Positions 34,596-43,945 of a stretch of 64,000 nt of DNA are shown in pieces. Source of the stretch: Ancylobacter novellus (GTDB lineage Bacteria > Pseudomonadota > Alphaproteobacteria > Rhizobiales > Xanthobacteraceae); assembly GCA_003241485.1 (NCBI GenBank), contig QFQD01000057.1:8854-72853 (forward strand), read 5' to 3'. Position 1 is the first letter of the stretch. Each line of letters begins with the position of its first letter. The notes under the pieces were generated by a model. The model did not search any database. It saw only the letters and a list, made by a program, of their open reading frames with translations, and was not told where the DNA came from. Made by a program: the position numbers and the translations under genes.

Positions 34596-35597
34596 TCACA
34601 GCATGCTGGGCAGCACACGGTCAGGCGGACGGTGACCGTCCATGAACGCCTTGATGTTGACGATGACCTTCTCGCCGGTGTCGACGCGCGCCTCGACGGT
34701 GGCCGAGCCCATATGCGGCAGCAGCACCACCTTGCCGGCGCGCGCGAGCTTTAGCAGCTTCGGACTCACCGCCGGCTCGCGCTCGAACACGTCGAGGCCG
34801 GCGCCGGCGATCTCGCCATTCTCGATCATGCGGATCAGCGCATGCTCGTCGATGACCTCGCCGCGCGCGGTGTTGACGATGTAGGCGTCCGGCCGGATCA
34901 GCTTGAGCCGGCGGGCGGACAGGAGATGGAAGGTGCCCGGCGTATGCGGGCAGTTGACGGACAATATGTCCATCCGCGCCAGCATCTGGTCGAGGCTGTC
35001 CCAATAGGTCGCCTCAAGTTCATCCTCGATATGGGCCGGCAGGGGGCGACGATTGTGGTAGTGGATCTGCAGGCCGAAAGCCTTGGCACGCCGTGCCACC
35101 GCCTGGCCGATGCGCCCCATGCCGATGATGCCGAGCCGCTTGCCCCAGATGCGATGGCCGAGCATCCAGGTCGGGGACCAGCCGGGCCAGGCGCCGTCGT
35201 CGCTGGTGATAAGCGCCGCACCTTCGGTCAGCCGGCGCGGCACGGCGAGGATCAGCGCCATGGTCATGTCGGCGGTATCTTCGGTGAGCACACCCGGCGT
35301 GTTGGTGATGGTGATGCCGCGCGCCGTCGCCGCCGCAACGTCGATATGGTCGACGCCGTTGCCGAAATTGGCGATCAGCTTGAGATTCGGGCCCGCCGCC
35401 TCGATCACCCTGGCATCGATGCGGTCGCAGATCGCCGGCACCAGCACGTCGGCGCTCGCCATCGCTTCGGCCAGCTGCGCCTGCGACATCGGCACATCCT
35501 CGACATTGAGGCGTGCGTCGAAGAGTTCGCGCATCCGGGTTTCGATTTTGTCAGGCAATCTGCGCGTGACAACAACCAGCGGCTTTTTGCGGGCCAT
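34596..35597 (-). CDS. D-2-hydroxyacid dehydrogenase (glyoxylate/hydroxypyruvate reductase type, 333 aa)
   Basis: NAD-binding domain with GIIGMGRIGQAVARRAKAFG, catalytic Arg in VNTARGEVIDE, Glu in GLDVFEREPAV and His in LLPHMGSATVEAR. NTPGVLTEDTADM is typical of the GyaR/GRHPR group. It reduces glyoxylate or hydroxypyruvate with NAD(P)H. Start at ATG 35597 with GGGGAG five bases upstream; the open frame upstream is not family-like. It converges with the MoeB/ThiF-like gene. Confidence 0.9.
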   Translation of the reverse strand: MARKKPLVVVTRRLPDKIETRMRELFDARLNVEDVPMSQAQLAEAMASADVLVPAICDRIDARVIEAAGPNLKLIANFGNGVDHIDVAAATARGITITNTPGVLTEDTADMTMALILAVPRRLTEGAALITSDDGAWPGWSPTWMLGHRIWGKRLGIIGMGRIGQAVARRAKAFGLQIHYHNRRPLPAHIEDELEATYWDSLDQMLARMDILSVNCPHTPGTFHLLSARRLKLIRPDAYIVNTARGEVIDEHALIRMIENGEIAGAGLDVFEREPAVSPKLLKLARAGKVVLLPHMGSATVEARVDTGEKVIVNIKAFMDGHRPPDRVLPSML

Positions 35598-35786
35598 GTC
35601 ACTCCCCGTGCGAATAGCTGTCGGCATCAAGCTCCCGTTAACGCTGAGGGCACACACTCGCGCCGTCGGGGTGTTGCGTTCCTTAGCAGACGGGTCCGTG
35701 AAACACAAAAATGTACCGGATTGAGGTGCAGGCGTTGCCTCGCAGATGGCGCACACCAATGCGCCCAGATATCGACGAACGGTTGA

Positions 35787-36413
35787 ATGGACGGAATGAT
35801 GCGTAAGACATGGCTTCGGATTGGGGCGAGGCTCCGCAGCCATAAGGATCTGGGACGGCAGATCGGGAACGGCAGCGCGCTGGCGCTGGCGGCGGCTTTG
35901 CTCGTGTTACTGCCCGCCGCCGCCCCGGCATCGGCGCAAGAGACGGAGGCCGGCGCGGCTGATTCCAAGGGGCCTGTCGGGCGCGCCAGCGGGCTGCCCG
36001 TGCCGCGCTTCCTCAGCCTCAAGGCCGACAAGGTTAATGTGCGTTCGGGCCCGACACGCGACCACGGCGTCGCCTGGGTATTCACCCGCGCGGGTCTGCC
36101 GGTCGAGGTCACTGCGGAGTTCGAGACGTGGCGCCGCATCCGTGATTCGGACGGCGCGGAGGGCTGGGTTTACCATTCGATGCTGTCGGGTCGGCGCACC
36201 GCTCTGGTGAACCCCTGGGCCAAGAACGAATCGACGGCGCTTTATGCGGCGCCCGAGAAGGATGCCGCCGTGCGCGCCCGGCTGGAGCCCGGCGTGCTCG
36301 GCAAGGTCGATCACTGCGACGGCAAATGGTGCCGCTTCTTCGACAATGGCTTCGACGGCTTCGTGGAGCAGGAAAAGCTCTGGGGCGTCTATCCCGGCGA
36401 GAAATTCGACTGA
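35787..36413 (+). CDS. Exported bacterial SH3-domain protein (208 aa)
   Basis: An N-terminal export signal with a hydrophobic run (LALAAALLVLLPAAAPASAQ), then two SH3-like repeats of the SH3_4 type: VNVRSGPTRDHGVAWVF ... WRRIRDSDGAEGWVYHSMLS and ALYAAPEKDAAVRARLEPG ... WCRFFDNGFDGFV. Such periplasmic proteins are thought to bind peptidoglycan or partner proteins. The ATG at 35787 is the earliest; internal Met codons at 35796 and 35799 are alternatives. It converges with irr through a shared hairpin. Confidence 0.85.
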   Translation: MDGMMRKTWLRIGARLRSHKDLGRQIGNGSALALAAALLVLLPAAAPASAQETEAGAADSKGPVGRASGLPVPRFLSLKADKVNVRSGPTRDHGVAWVFTRAGLPVEVTAEFETWRRIRDSDGAEGWVYHSMLSGRRTALVNPWAKNESTALYAAPEKDAAVRARLEPGVLGKVDHCDGKWCRFFDNGFDGFVEQEKLWGVYPGEKFD

Positions 36414-36471
36414 GGCGACGGCGGCGCGGGGCGGACGGCGACGCGCTCAATCCGCATGGTACGCCCAAACG

Positions 36472-36498
36472 AAAAAGGCCGGTCTCACGACCGGCCTT
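36472..36498 (-). terminator. Rho-independent terminator between the SH3 gene and irr
   Basis: Perfect 10-base stem AAGGCCGGTC / GACCGGCCTT with the loop TCAC (36475-36498). On the minus strand it is followed by a T-run, so it mainly terminates irr. It may also stop readthrough from the SH3 gene. Confidence 0.85.
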
Positions 36499-36518
36499 CG
36501 GAAACGCTGTGGGAACGA

Positions 36519-37008
36519 TCAGGAGCGGCGCTTGGGGCGCAGGCGCACCACCACGTCGACGCGGGCGACTTCATAACCCTCCGGCGGCTCCGGAATGCGC
36601 TCCACCTCAACGGCAGCGCTGGGAATATCGAGAAGGTTGTTCTCGCCTTCCATGAAGAAGTGGTGGTGATGCCAGCTCGCGCAGCAGGCCGACCTCGGTG
36701 AACTGATGCAGCGTGTTGTACACGGTGGCCAGCGAGACCGGGAAACGCGCCTTGATGGCTTCCTCATGCAGGATTTCCGCAGAGACATGCCGGTCGCCCT
36801 TGGCGAACAGCAGCCAGCCGAGCGCCAGGCGCTGGCGGGTCGGGCGCAGGCCGACATCGCGCAGCATGTGGCGCACGTCGTGGAACGGACAGCCGGTCCG
36901 GCCGCTGCCAGCCCCATCCCGCAGCTTGGCGACCGGGAGAACGGGTTCGCCCTCGTCCATCACGACGCGGGAAACTGCAATTGGGTGGGGGCGAAAGATT
37001 TCGCTCAT
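36519..37008 (-). pseudogene. irr: Irr, heme-responsive Fur-family iron regulator, broken by an internal deletion
   Basis: The first frame carries the heme-regulatory GCPFHDVRHML, LRPTRQRLALGWLLF and the DNA-recognition helix PVSLATVYNTLHQFTEVGLL. At about 36671 the next about 15 family residues (VDGSKTYFD-type metal-site segment) are missing and the frame changes. The rest (HHHHFFMEGENNLLDIP, RVDVVVRLRPKRRS) continues in a second frame to 36519. The first frame ends after 133 residues of unrelated tail. DNA binding might survive, but dimerisation and heme/metal sensing should not. The gene order irr-fabA is typical of Rhizobiales. Confidence 0.8.
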
Positions 37009-37175
37009 CTCGACTTCCGACTACCGTAGCCCGGGCGACCCGGCTCCCGTTTCCGGGAATCCGCGACGCGCGATCCGTCATGTGACAATTGGCGCCGCGA
37101 CTAAGCTCCGCCAGCGGCACCCTGTTTTTCACTTGCAGTATATCTGTACGCAATCCGCCGGGGCAATATCGTGGC

Positions 37176-37193
37176 GAATGATCGTAATCATTC
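37176..37193. promoter_or_regulatory. Fur-type box in the irr-fabA divergent region
   Basis: GAATGATCGTAATCATTC: 7-base arms GAATGAT/ATCATTC around CGTA. It resembles the Fur/Mur consensus (alternating GATAAT-like repeats) more than the Irr ICE motif. It lies 168 bases before irr and 223 before fabA in an approximately 400-base region that holds no gene and is AT-richer around 37130-37200. Confidence 0.5.
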
Positions 37194-37415
37194 CAATCTG
37201 TCGCGCGCCGGCTTCGGGCGGAGATGGCGTCACACCCGTGACATTTTGGTTTTCGCCGGGCGGACTGCCAGCTTTGAGCCCGCCTGACCGTGTGATAGGA
37301 AGCGCAGCGATCGACGGCCAGCCTTCGGGTGCGAACCGTCTTTCGCAACGGCGGCAAGACCGCTCACAGGGTGCCGCGCAAGGCAGAAGAAACAACGTTG
37401 GGTGATACGGGGACG

Positions 37416-37922
37416 ATGGTCGAGCGCCAGTCTAGCTTCAGTTACGAGGAACTGCTCGCGTGCGGGCGCGGTGAGCTTTTCGGACCGGGCAATGCCCAGC
37501 TTCCTGCCCCGCCCATGCTCATGTTCGATCGCATCACCGAGATTTCGGAGACCGGCGGACCGAACGGCAAGGGCCATGTGCGGGCCGAGCTCGACGTCAA
37601 TCCGGACCTCTGGTTCTTCGCCTGCCACTTCATCGGCGATCCGGTGATGCCCGGCTGCCTCGGCCTCGATGCTCTGTGGCAGCTCGTCGGCTTCCATCTC
37701 GGCTGGCTCGGCGCTCCCGGGCGCGGACGGGCCCTTGGCGCCGGCGAGATCAAGTTCTCCGGCCAGGTGCTGCCGACGGTCAAGAAGGTCGTCTACGGCA
37801 TCGACTTCAAGCGCGTCATGCGCTCGAAGCTGGTGCTCGGCATCGCCGATGGCTGGCTTGAAGCCGATGGCGAAGTCATCTATCGCGCCGGCGATCTGAA
37901 GGTCGGCCTGTTCCAGTCCTGA
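37416..37922 (+). CDS. fabA: 3-hydroxydecanoyl-ACP dehydratase/isomerase FabA (168 aa)
   Basis: Cytosolic enzyme that dehydrates hydroxydecanoyl-ACP and isomerises the double bond, starting unsaturated fatty-acid synthesis. The active site is clear: the catalytic His in FFACHFIGDPVMPG and the Asp in CLGLDALWQ. Length is normal. Start at ATG 37416 with GGGGA just upstream. fabB follows 64 bases downstream and fabI after that, forming the usual anaerobic unsaturated fatty-acid operon. Confidence 0.96.
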   Translation: MVERQSSFSYEELLACGRGELFGPGNAQLPAPPMLMFDRITEISETGGPNGKGHVRAELDVNPDLWFFACHFIGDPVMPGCLGLDALWQLVGFHLGWLGAPGRGRALGAGEIKFSGQVLPTVKKVVYGIDFKRVMRSKLVLGIADGWLEADGEVIYRAGDLKVGLFQS

Positions 37923-37986
37923 TGGACGGACCTTGCGGAGCGCCGCGCGCGGCGCCATCTCGCCTGCTTTGAAGGAAAGGAAGCCT

Positions 37987-39210
37987 ATGCGCCGCGTTGT
38001 CGTAACCGGAATGGGCATCGTCTCGTCGATCGGCAACTCCACCCAGGAGGTGCTGGCCTCGCTGCGCGAGGGCAAGAGCGGCATCACCCGCTCGCAGAGC
38101 TATGTCGACCTCGGCTTCCGCAGCCAGGTCTATGGCGCGCCCGATCTCGATGCGAGCGCCATCGTCGACCGCCGCGCCATGCGCTTCCACGGCGGCGGCA
38201 CCGCGTGGAACCATGTTGCGATGGAGCAGGCCATCCGCGACGCGGGCCTTGAGGAGCATGAGATTTCCAACGAGCGCACCGGCCTCGTCATGGGATCGGG
38301 CGGCTCCTCCACCCGCACCATCGTCGAGGCCGCCGACATTACCCGCAAGAATGGCAGCCCCAAGCGGGTCGGCCCCTTCGCAGTGCCGAAGGCGATGGGC
38401 TCCACTGCCTCGGCCACGCTGTCGACCTGGTTCAAGATCAAGGGCGCGAGCTATTCCATCTCCGCCGCCTGCGCCACCACCAATATCTGCATCGGCAACG
38501 CCGCCGAGCAGATCCAGTGGGGCAAGCAGGACATCATGTTCGCCGGCGGCTGCGAGGATCTCGACTGGACCCTGTCGGACCTGTTCGACGCCATGGGCGC
38601 CATGTCCTCCGACTATAATGATCGCCCCGCGGTCGCTTCGCGTCCCTATGACAAGAACCGCGACGGCTTCGTCATCTCCGGCGGCGCCGGCGTGCTGGTT
38701 CTGGAAGAACTGGAGCACGCCAAGGCCCGCGGCGCGCGCATCTATGCCGAGATCGTCGGATTTGGCGCCTCCTCGGACGGCGCCGACATGGTCGCTCCCT
38801 CGGGCGAGGGCGCAGCCCGCGCCATGCAGCTGGCGCTGAAGGGCCAGGGTGCGCCGATCGACTACATCAACCCGCACGCCACCTCGACCCCGGTCGGCGA
38901 CCTCAAGGAAATCGAGGCGATCCGCGCGGTGTTCGGCGACAAGTGCCCGCCCATCTCGGCGACGAAGTCACTGACCGGCCATTCGCAGGGCGCCACCGGC
39001 GTGCACGAGGCGATCTACTCGATCCTGATGATGCAGAATGGCTTCATCTCGGCGAGCGCGCATATCGACGAAATCGACCCGGCCTTTGCAGACATGCCGA
39101 TCATGCGTGAGCGGGTCGACAATGTGAAGCTCGGCCGCGTGCTCTCCAACGGCTTCGGGTTCGGCGGCACCAACGCCGTTCTGGTACTTCAACACCCGGA
39201 CGCGGCCTGA
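37987..39210 (+). CDS. fabB: 3-oxoacyl-ACP synthase I FabB (407 aa)
   Basis: Elongating condensing enzyme needed for unsaturated fatty acids. It has the thiolase fold with nucleophile Cys in SAACATTNICIG, the two His of the catalytic triad in NPHATSTPVGD and TGHSQGATG, and the GFGFGGTNAVLVL C-terminus. Start at ATG 37987 behind GGAAAGGA. Full length. Confidence 0.96.
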   Translation: MRRVVVTGMGIVSSIGNSTQEVLASLREGKSGITRSQSYVDLGFRSQVYGAPDLDASAIVDRRAMRFHGGGTAWNHVAMEQAIRDAGLEEHEISNERTGLVMGSGGSSTRTIVEAADITRKNGSPKRVGPFAVPKAMGSTASATLSTWFKIKGASYSISAACATTNICIGNAAEQIQWGKQDIMFAGGCEDLDWTLSDLFDAMGAMSSDYNDRPAVASRPYDKNRDGFVISGGAGVLVLEELEHAKARGARIYAEIVGFGASSDGADMVAPSGEGAARAMQLALKGQGAPIDYINPHATSTPVGDLKEIEAIRAVFGDKCPPISATKSLTGHSQGATGVHEAIYSILMMQNGFISASAHIDEIDPAFADMPIMRERVDNVKLGRVLSNGFGFGGTNAVLVLQHPDAA

Positions 39211-39236
39211 CGGGACCCGCGCGGAAGGACATCGAT

Positions 39237-40076
39237 ATGAGCCTGATGCAGGGCAAACGCGGCCTCATAATGGGTGTCGCGAACGATCACTCCATCGCCT
39301 GGGGCATCGCCAAGACGCTGGCTGGCCAGGGCGCGGAACTCGCCTTCACCTATCAGGGCGAGGCTCTGGGCCGGCGCGTGAAGCCGCTGGCGGAAAGCTT
39401 GGGCAGCGATACGGTGCTGGCCTGCGATGTCGAGGATCTCGCATCGGTCGACGACACCTTTGCGGCACTGAAGGACAAATGGGGGACGATCGACTTCCTC
39501 GTCCACGCCATCGGATTTTCCGACAAGAACGAGTTGAAGGGCCGCTACGCCGACACCACGCGCGCCAATTTCACCCGCACTATGGTGATTTCCTGCTTCT
39601 CCTTCACGGAGCTCGCCAAGCGCGCGGCGGCGATCATGCCCAATGGGGGATCGCTCATCACCCTGACCTATGGCGGCTCGACCCGCGTCATGCCGAACTA
39701 CAACGTCATGGGCGTGGCCAAGGCGGCGCTGGAGGCGAGCGTGCGCTATCTCGCCGCCGACTACGGCCCGCACGGCATCCGCGTGAACGCCATTTCCGCC
39801 GGCCCCATCCGCACGCTGGCCGGCGCGGGCATCGCCGATGCGCGACTGATGTTCAACTACCAGAAGCGCCACGCGCCGCTGCGCCGCACCGTCACCATCG
39901 ATGAGGTCGGCGGTTCCGCGCTCTACCTTCTCTCCGATCTTTCGACCGGCGTGACCGGCGAGGTCCACTTCGTCGATTCCGGCTACAACATTATCTCGAT
40001 GCCGCATCCGGACGCGCTGAAGACCATCGAGGATGCCGAGGAGCGTGCCGCTGGCGGAGAGGCTGCGGCAGAGTAG
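39237..40076 (+). CDS. fabI: Enoyl-ACP reductase FabI (279 aa)
   Basis: NADH-dependent SDR-type reductase completing each elongation cycle, the target of triclosan in the family. It has the FabI nucleotide motif GVANDHSIAWGIAK, the active-site Tyr-x6-Lys in NYNVMGVAKAALE, and RVNAISAGPIRTLAG. AAGGA precedes the start. It closes the fabA-fabB-fabI operon. The C-terminus has a short Glu/Ala-rich tail. Confidence 0.95.
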   Translation: MSLMQGKRGLIMGVANDHSIAWGIAKTLAGQGAELAFTYQGEALGRRVKPLAESLGSDTVLACDVEDLASVDDTFAALKDKWGTIDFLVHAIGFSDKNELKGRYADTTRANFTRTMVISCFSFTELAKRAAAIMPNGGSLITLTYGGSTRVMPNYNVMGVAKAALEASVRYLAADYGPHGIRVNAISAGPIRTLAGAGIADARLMFNYQKRHAPLRRTVTIDEVGGSALYLLSDLSTGVTGEVHFVDSGYNIISMPHPDALKTIEDAEERAAGGEAAAE

Positions 40077-40188
40077 CGAGCAGCCCCCTAAGTGGCATCT
40101 TGATGTTGTCCATCACTGCCTTAAATTGACCTGGGGGCACATCCCTGGGTGGCGGCCGGCCAGCGGTCGTGGCAGCGGAACGGGTAGC

Positions 40189-41399
40189 ATGGGCGGGCCT
40201 ACGGATGAAGCCGACATTTCCGGTTCGCTGAAGCGGATTCTGGAGGTCATCCGCCGGCATCTGGGCATGGAAGTCGCCTACATCTCCGAGTTCATCGGCA
40301 GCCGCGCCGTTTTCCGGGCCGTGGACGCCCCTGGCCTTGAGGCGATGATCAAGGTCGGCGATTCCGTTTCCCTCGACGATGTGTACTGCCGGCACATCCT
40401 TGCGGGCCGCTTGCCCGAGTTCATACCGGACACCTCGTCGGAACCGGTCGCGATGGCTCTGCCGATCACGCGGAACCTGCCGATTGGCAAGCATCTCAGC
40501 GTGCCGCTCAAGCTGCGGAACGGCAACGTCTACGGCATGTTCTGCTGCCTCGGCCCACAGCCCGATCATACGCTGCATGCCCGCGACCTCCAGACGATGA
40601 AGGCCTTCGCGGAGCTTGCAGCGCTCGACATCGAGCAGGCCCTGACCGTTCAGCGCACCTTCGACGCAAAGCGCGACCGCGTTCGGAAAGCCATCGACGA
40701 GCACGAGATCTCGATTGTTTATCAGCCGATCTGGCATGTCGCGACGGGCCGCCCGATCGGCCTCGAATGCCTGTCGCGCTTCTCCGCCCTCCCCTTGCGC
40801 CCGCCAAACGAATGGATCGCGGAAGCGGCCGAAACCGGGCTGGGCGTCGAGCTTGAAATGGCGGCGATCAAGCTGGCGATGTCATCACTGCCGAGCTTTC
40901 CGCCCGAGGCTTATCTCGCCGTGAATGCCTCGCCGGCGACGATACTGAGCCCAGAACTAAGCGAGACGCTCGCCACACTCCCAGTGGAGCGCATCGTCGT
41001 GGAACTGACCGAGCACGAGATGGTGGAGAGCTACAACGAGATCATCGCCACTCTTCAACCGTTCAGGACCCGGGGCCTGAGGCTCGCCGTGGACGACGCC
41101 GGCACGGGATATTCCAGCCTCCAGCACATTCTCTATCTGCGCCCGGACCTCATCAAGCTGGACATGAACCTCACGCGGAGCATCGATCTCGACCCCTCAC
41201 GGCGTGCGCTCGCCTCCGCCCTGGTCAAGTTCGCCCGCGAAACCAACGCCCGGATCATCGCGAAGGCGTGGAGACAGACGCCGAGCTGACGACGCTGCGC
41301 CAGCTCGGGATCGAGAAGGTACAGGGCTATCTTCTCGGGCGCCCGGAACCTCTCGCCGCCGCGATGCGGATCTTCGAGACCGACAACAGGGCCGCTTGA
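40189..41399 (+). pseudogene. GAF-EAL cyclic-di-GMP phosphodiesterase, C-terminus frameshifted
   Basis: From ATG 40189: an N-terminal GAF sensor domain (about 10-165), then an EAL domain with GLECLSRF (the EAL position), VNASPATILS, VELTEHEMV and the DDAGTGYSSL loop. After FARETNARIIA one base appears missing near 41261, giving a stop at 41289. In the next frame the expected EGVETDAELTTLRQLGIEKV, then QGYLLGRP follows to 41399. The break removes the EGVE motif needed for metal and substrate binding. A base-calling error would restore a normal 400-residue protein. Confidence 0.75.
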
Positions 41400-41412
41400 G
41401 GCAGCCCCGTCC

Positions 41413-42264
41413 TCAAGCCCGAAGCGCGATCCGGTATTCGTGGGCTGGGTAAACGCCGAGAATGCGCACTTCCTTGGAGAAGAACGACAGCTCTTCCAGC
41501 GCCAGCTTCAGCGAGTGGTCGTCGGGGTGGCCATCGACGTCGGCATAGAACTGGGTGGCGAAGAACTCACCGTCCAGCTGATAGGATTCCAGCTTGGTCA
41601 TGTTCACGCCATTGGTCGCAAAACCGCCCAGCGCCTTGTAGAGCGCGGCCGGTACGTTGCGTACGCGGAACACGAAGGTCGTCACCGTCGGCCCGTTATT
41701 GGCCGGCGCCCAGTCGCCCTCGCGGGCGAGGATGATGAAGCGCGTGGTGTTGTGCGAATCGTCCTCGATGTTTTCGGCGATGATGTCGAGCCCGTAGATC
41801 TCGGCGGCGAGCCGCGAGGCGATGGCCGCGCGCGTCGGGTCGCCGGACTCCGCCACCAGACGCGCCGATCCCGCCGTATCGGCGCCGACGATTGCCTTGA
41901 GGCCGAGCTTACGGATCATGTTGCGGCACTGGCCCAGCGCCATGACATGGCTTTCCGCCGACTTCACCGTCGCCAGCGAGGCACCCGGCACCGCCATCAG
42001 CTGGTGCGACAGCGGCAGGAAGAACTCGCCGATGATGGTCAGCCCCGAGGTCGGCATCAGGTGATGGATGTCGGCCACACGCCCGGCGATCGAGTTCTCG
42101 ATCGGGATCATGCCGAGATCGGCCTCGCCGTTCTTCAGCGCGGCGAAGGCATCCTCGAACGTCGCGCACGGCACCGCCTCATGATCGGGGAAGACCTCGC
42201 GGCAGGCGATGTGCGAATTGGCGCCCGGCTCGCCCTGGAAGACGACGGTGCGGCGGGTGGTCAT
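41413..42264 (-). CDS. pheA: Prephenate dehydratase (283 aa)
   Basis: Converts prephenate to phenylpyruvate for phenylalanine synthesis. The catalytic domain shows VFQGEPGANSHIAC, GMIPIENSIAGRV and the signature SHNTTRFIIL. A C-terminal ACT domain binding Phe follows (ESYQLDGEFFATQFYADV). No chorismate mutase domain is fused, as usual in alphaproteobacteria. Its start overlaps the kdsB stop by four bases. Confidence 0.95.
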   Translation of the reverse strand: MTTRRTVVFQGEPGANSHIACREVFPDHEAVPCATFEDAFAALKNGEADLGMIPIENSIAGRVADIHHLMPTSGLTIIGEFFLPLSHQLMAVPGASLATVKSAESHVMALGQCRNMIRKLGLKAIVGADTAGSARLVAESGDPTRAAIASRLAAEIYGLDIIAENIEDDSHNTTRFIILAREGDWAPANNGPTVTTFVFRVRNVPAALYKALGGFATNGVNMTKLESYQLDGEFFATQFYADVDGHPDDHSLKLALEELSFFSKEVRILGVYPAHEYRIALRA

Positions 42265-43019
42265 AGGCTGTTTCCTTCAGCTTCATGCGCGAGCAGCGCG
42301 CGCGCCCGCTCCAGATCTTCCGGCGTATCGACGCCAAGCGGGACGGTATCGACAATGGCGATGTCGATGCGCATGCCCGCCTCCAGCGCGCGCAGCTGCT
42401 CCAGCTTCTCGCGGCTCTCCAGCGGCGAGGGCGGCAGCGCGACGAAGCGCTCCAGCGCGCTGCGGCGATAGGCATAGAGCCCGATGTGGTGGAACAGCGG
42501 ACCCTCGCCATAAGGGGCTGTCGCACGGGTGAAATAAAGCGCGCGCAGATGCGCCGGCGCGAGAGGACTGCCTACCGCCTTCACCACGTTCGGGTTGCTG
42601 CGTTCCGCCTCGACCGTGATTTCGGCGGCAAGGGTCCCGATGTCGACGGCCGGGTCGTCCAGCAGGTCCAGCGCTGCGCGGATCAACACCGGATCGATCG
42701 TGGGCAGGTCGCCCTGCACGTTGACGACGCGGGTGGCCCGGCCCTCGGGATCGATATGGCCAAGCGCCTCGAAGATTCGGTCGGAACCCGAGGCATGGTC
42801 GGATCGGGTCATCACGACCTCGAATCCGGCCGCAGACACGGCGTCACGCACAGCTTCGTCATCGGTTGCGACCACAACGCGGCCGATATCTGCCGCGGCG
42901 GAACGCCGCGCCACCTCGACGATCATCGGGCGGCCGCCGACATCGGCAAGCGGCTTGCCTGGCAGCCGTGTCGAGGCCATGCGGGCTGGAATAAGAATAA
43001 GTACGTCCTGAGAGGACAT
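42261..43019 (-). CDS. kdsB: 3-deoxy-manno-octulosonate cytidylyltransferase (252 aa)
   Basis: Activates KDO as CMP-KDO for lipopolysaccharide inner core. Nucleotide motif ILIPARMASTRLPGKPL at the N-terminus, TRSDHASGSDRIFEA, and VNVQGDLPTIDP. Full length. It is the first gene of a two-gene operon with pheA, in the order seen in many Rhizobiales, and divergent from cycM. Confidence 0.95.
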   Translation of the reverse strand: MSSQDVLILIPARMASTRLPGKPLADVGGRPMIVEVARRSAAADIGRVVVATDDEAVRDAVSAAGFEVVMTRSDHASGSDRIFEALGHIDPEGRATRVVNVQGDLPTIDPVLIRAALDLLDDPAVDIGTLAAEITVEAERSNPNVVKAVGSPLAPAHLRALYFTRATAPYGEGPLFHHIGLYAYRRSALERFVALPPSPLESREKLEQLRALEAGMRIDIAIVDTVPLGVDTPEDLERARALLAHEAEGNSL

Positions 43020-43243
43020 CGCCGCGCCTTCACGTAAGGTCCCGCGCTCGCCTGACCACCGCCCGGACGGCGAAAAGTGGCAATCGCGGCGCGCTTATAC
43101 GGGTTGCACGTCAACCGTCAAAATGATTAGTTCCGCCGCGCGATTGGCGGCTGCGTCAGGTGGCTGCTACATTCGACAGGGGGCACCGGCGAACCGGCCG
43201 GAGGGGACGCCGCCCCCCGGGACTTTAGGGAGCGATATTTTCG

Positions 43244-43789
43244 ATGGACAGCTTCGAGCTGAACAAGATTGCTGGTGCGGTTCTGGGCGTGCTGACCTTC
43301 ACGCTCGGCTTGAACGTGTTCGCCGACATCCTGTTTTCCAGCCACGCGCCGGAGAAGCCGGGCTTCGAGATCGCCGTGCAGGAAGGCGGCAGCGGCGCGG
43401 CTCAGGCGGCAGCGCCGGCGGATGTGCCGATTGCCCAGCTGCTGGGCGCGGCGAGCGTCGAGAAGGGTGCCGCCATCGCCAAGAAGTGCGCGGCCTGCCA
43501 TAATTTCGTGGAAGGCGCCGGCGCCAAGGTAGGCCCGGATCTCTACGGCATTGTCGGCCGCCCGGTGGCCAGCGCCGAAGGCTTTGCCTATTCGGCTTCG
43601 TTGAAGGCGCATGGCGGAAACTGGACCTTCCAGGACCTCTCGGACTTCATCAAGAACCCGAAGGCCGACATTCCCGGCACCGCCATGGGCTTCGCGGGTA
43701 TCGCCAAGGAAACCGAGCGCGCCGATTTGCTGGTGTACCTCAACACCTTGTCGCACAACCCGCTGCCGCTTCCCGCGCCGGGCAATTGA
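43244..43789 (+). CDS. cycM: Membrane-anchored cytochrome c, CycM-like (181 aa)
   Basis: One N-terminal membrane anchor (about residues 8-30), a flexible Ala/Gly-rich linker, and a class I cytochrome c domain with the heme site CAACH (residues 82-86) and the axial Met in PGTAMGFAGI. Such proteins shuttle electrons from the bc1 complex to aa3 oxidase. The ATG at 43244 has AGGGAG upstream. A strong terminator follows at 43840-43876. Confidence 0.9.
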   Translation: MDSFELNKIAGAVLGVLTFTLGLNVFADILFSSHAPEKPGFEIAVQEGGSGAAQAAAPADVPIAQLLGAASVEKGAAIAKKCAACHNFVEGAGAKVGPDLYGIVGRPVASAEGFAYSASLKAHGGNWTFQDLSDFIKNPKADIPGTAMGFAGIAKETERADLLVYLNTLSHNPLPLPAPGN

Positions 43790-43839
43790 CGGTGAGGCGG
43801 CGCGCCGCCTCTTCCCCTTTAGAAATTCACGTTTCCGTC

Positions 43840-43876
43840 AGGCCGGCGGCGCTTCGCGCCCCGGCCTTATTCTTTT
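43840..43876 (+). terminator. Rho-independent terminator after cycM
   Basis: Stem AGGCCGG (43840-43846) / CCGGCCT (43861-43867), extended inside by GGCG/CGCC, then the T-rich tail TATTCTTTT. A shorter palindrome, GAGGCGGCGCGCCGCCTC, lies just upstream at 43794-43811. It separates cycM from the peptide-binding protein genes. Confidence 0.8.
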
Positions 43877-43945
43877 CGGAACGTAACAGTTCATAATCCC
43901 CGCCATCGGCTGCAGCCGCCGCGTGGTTTCGAGAAGGATGCCTGC

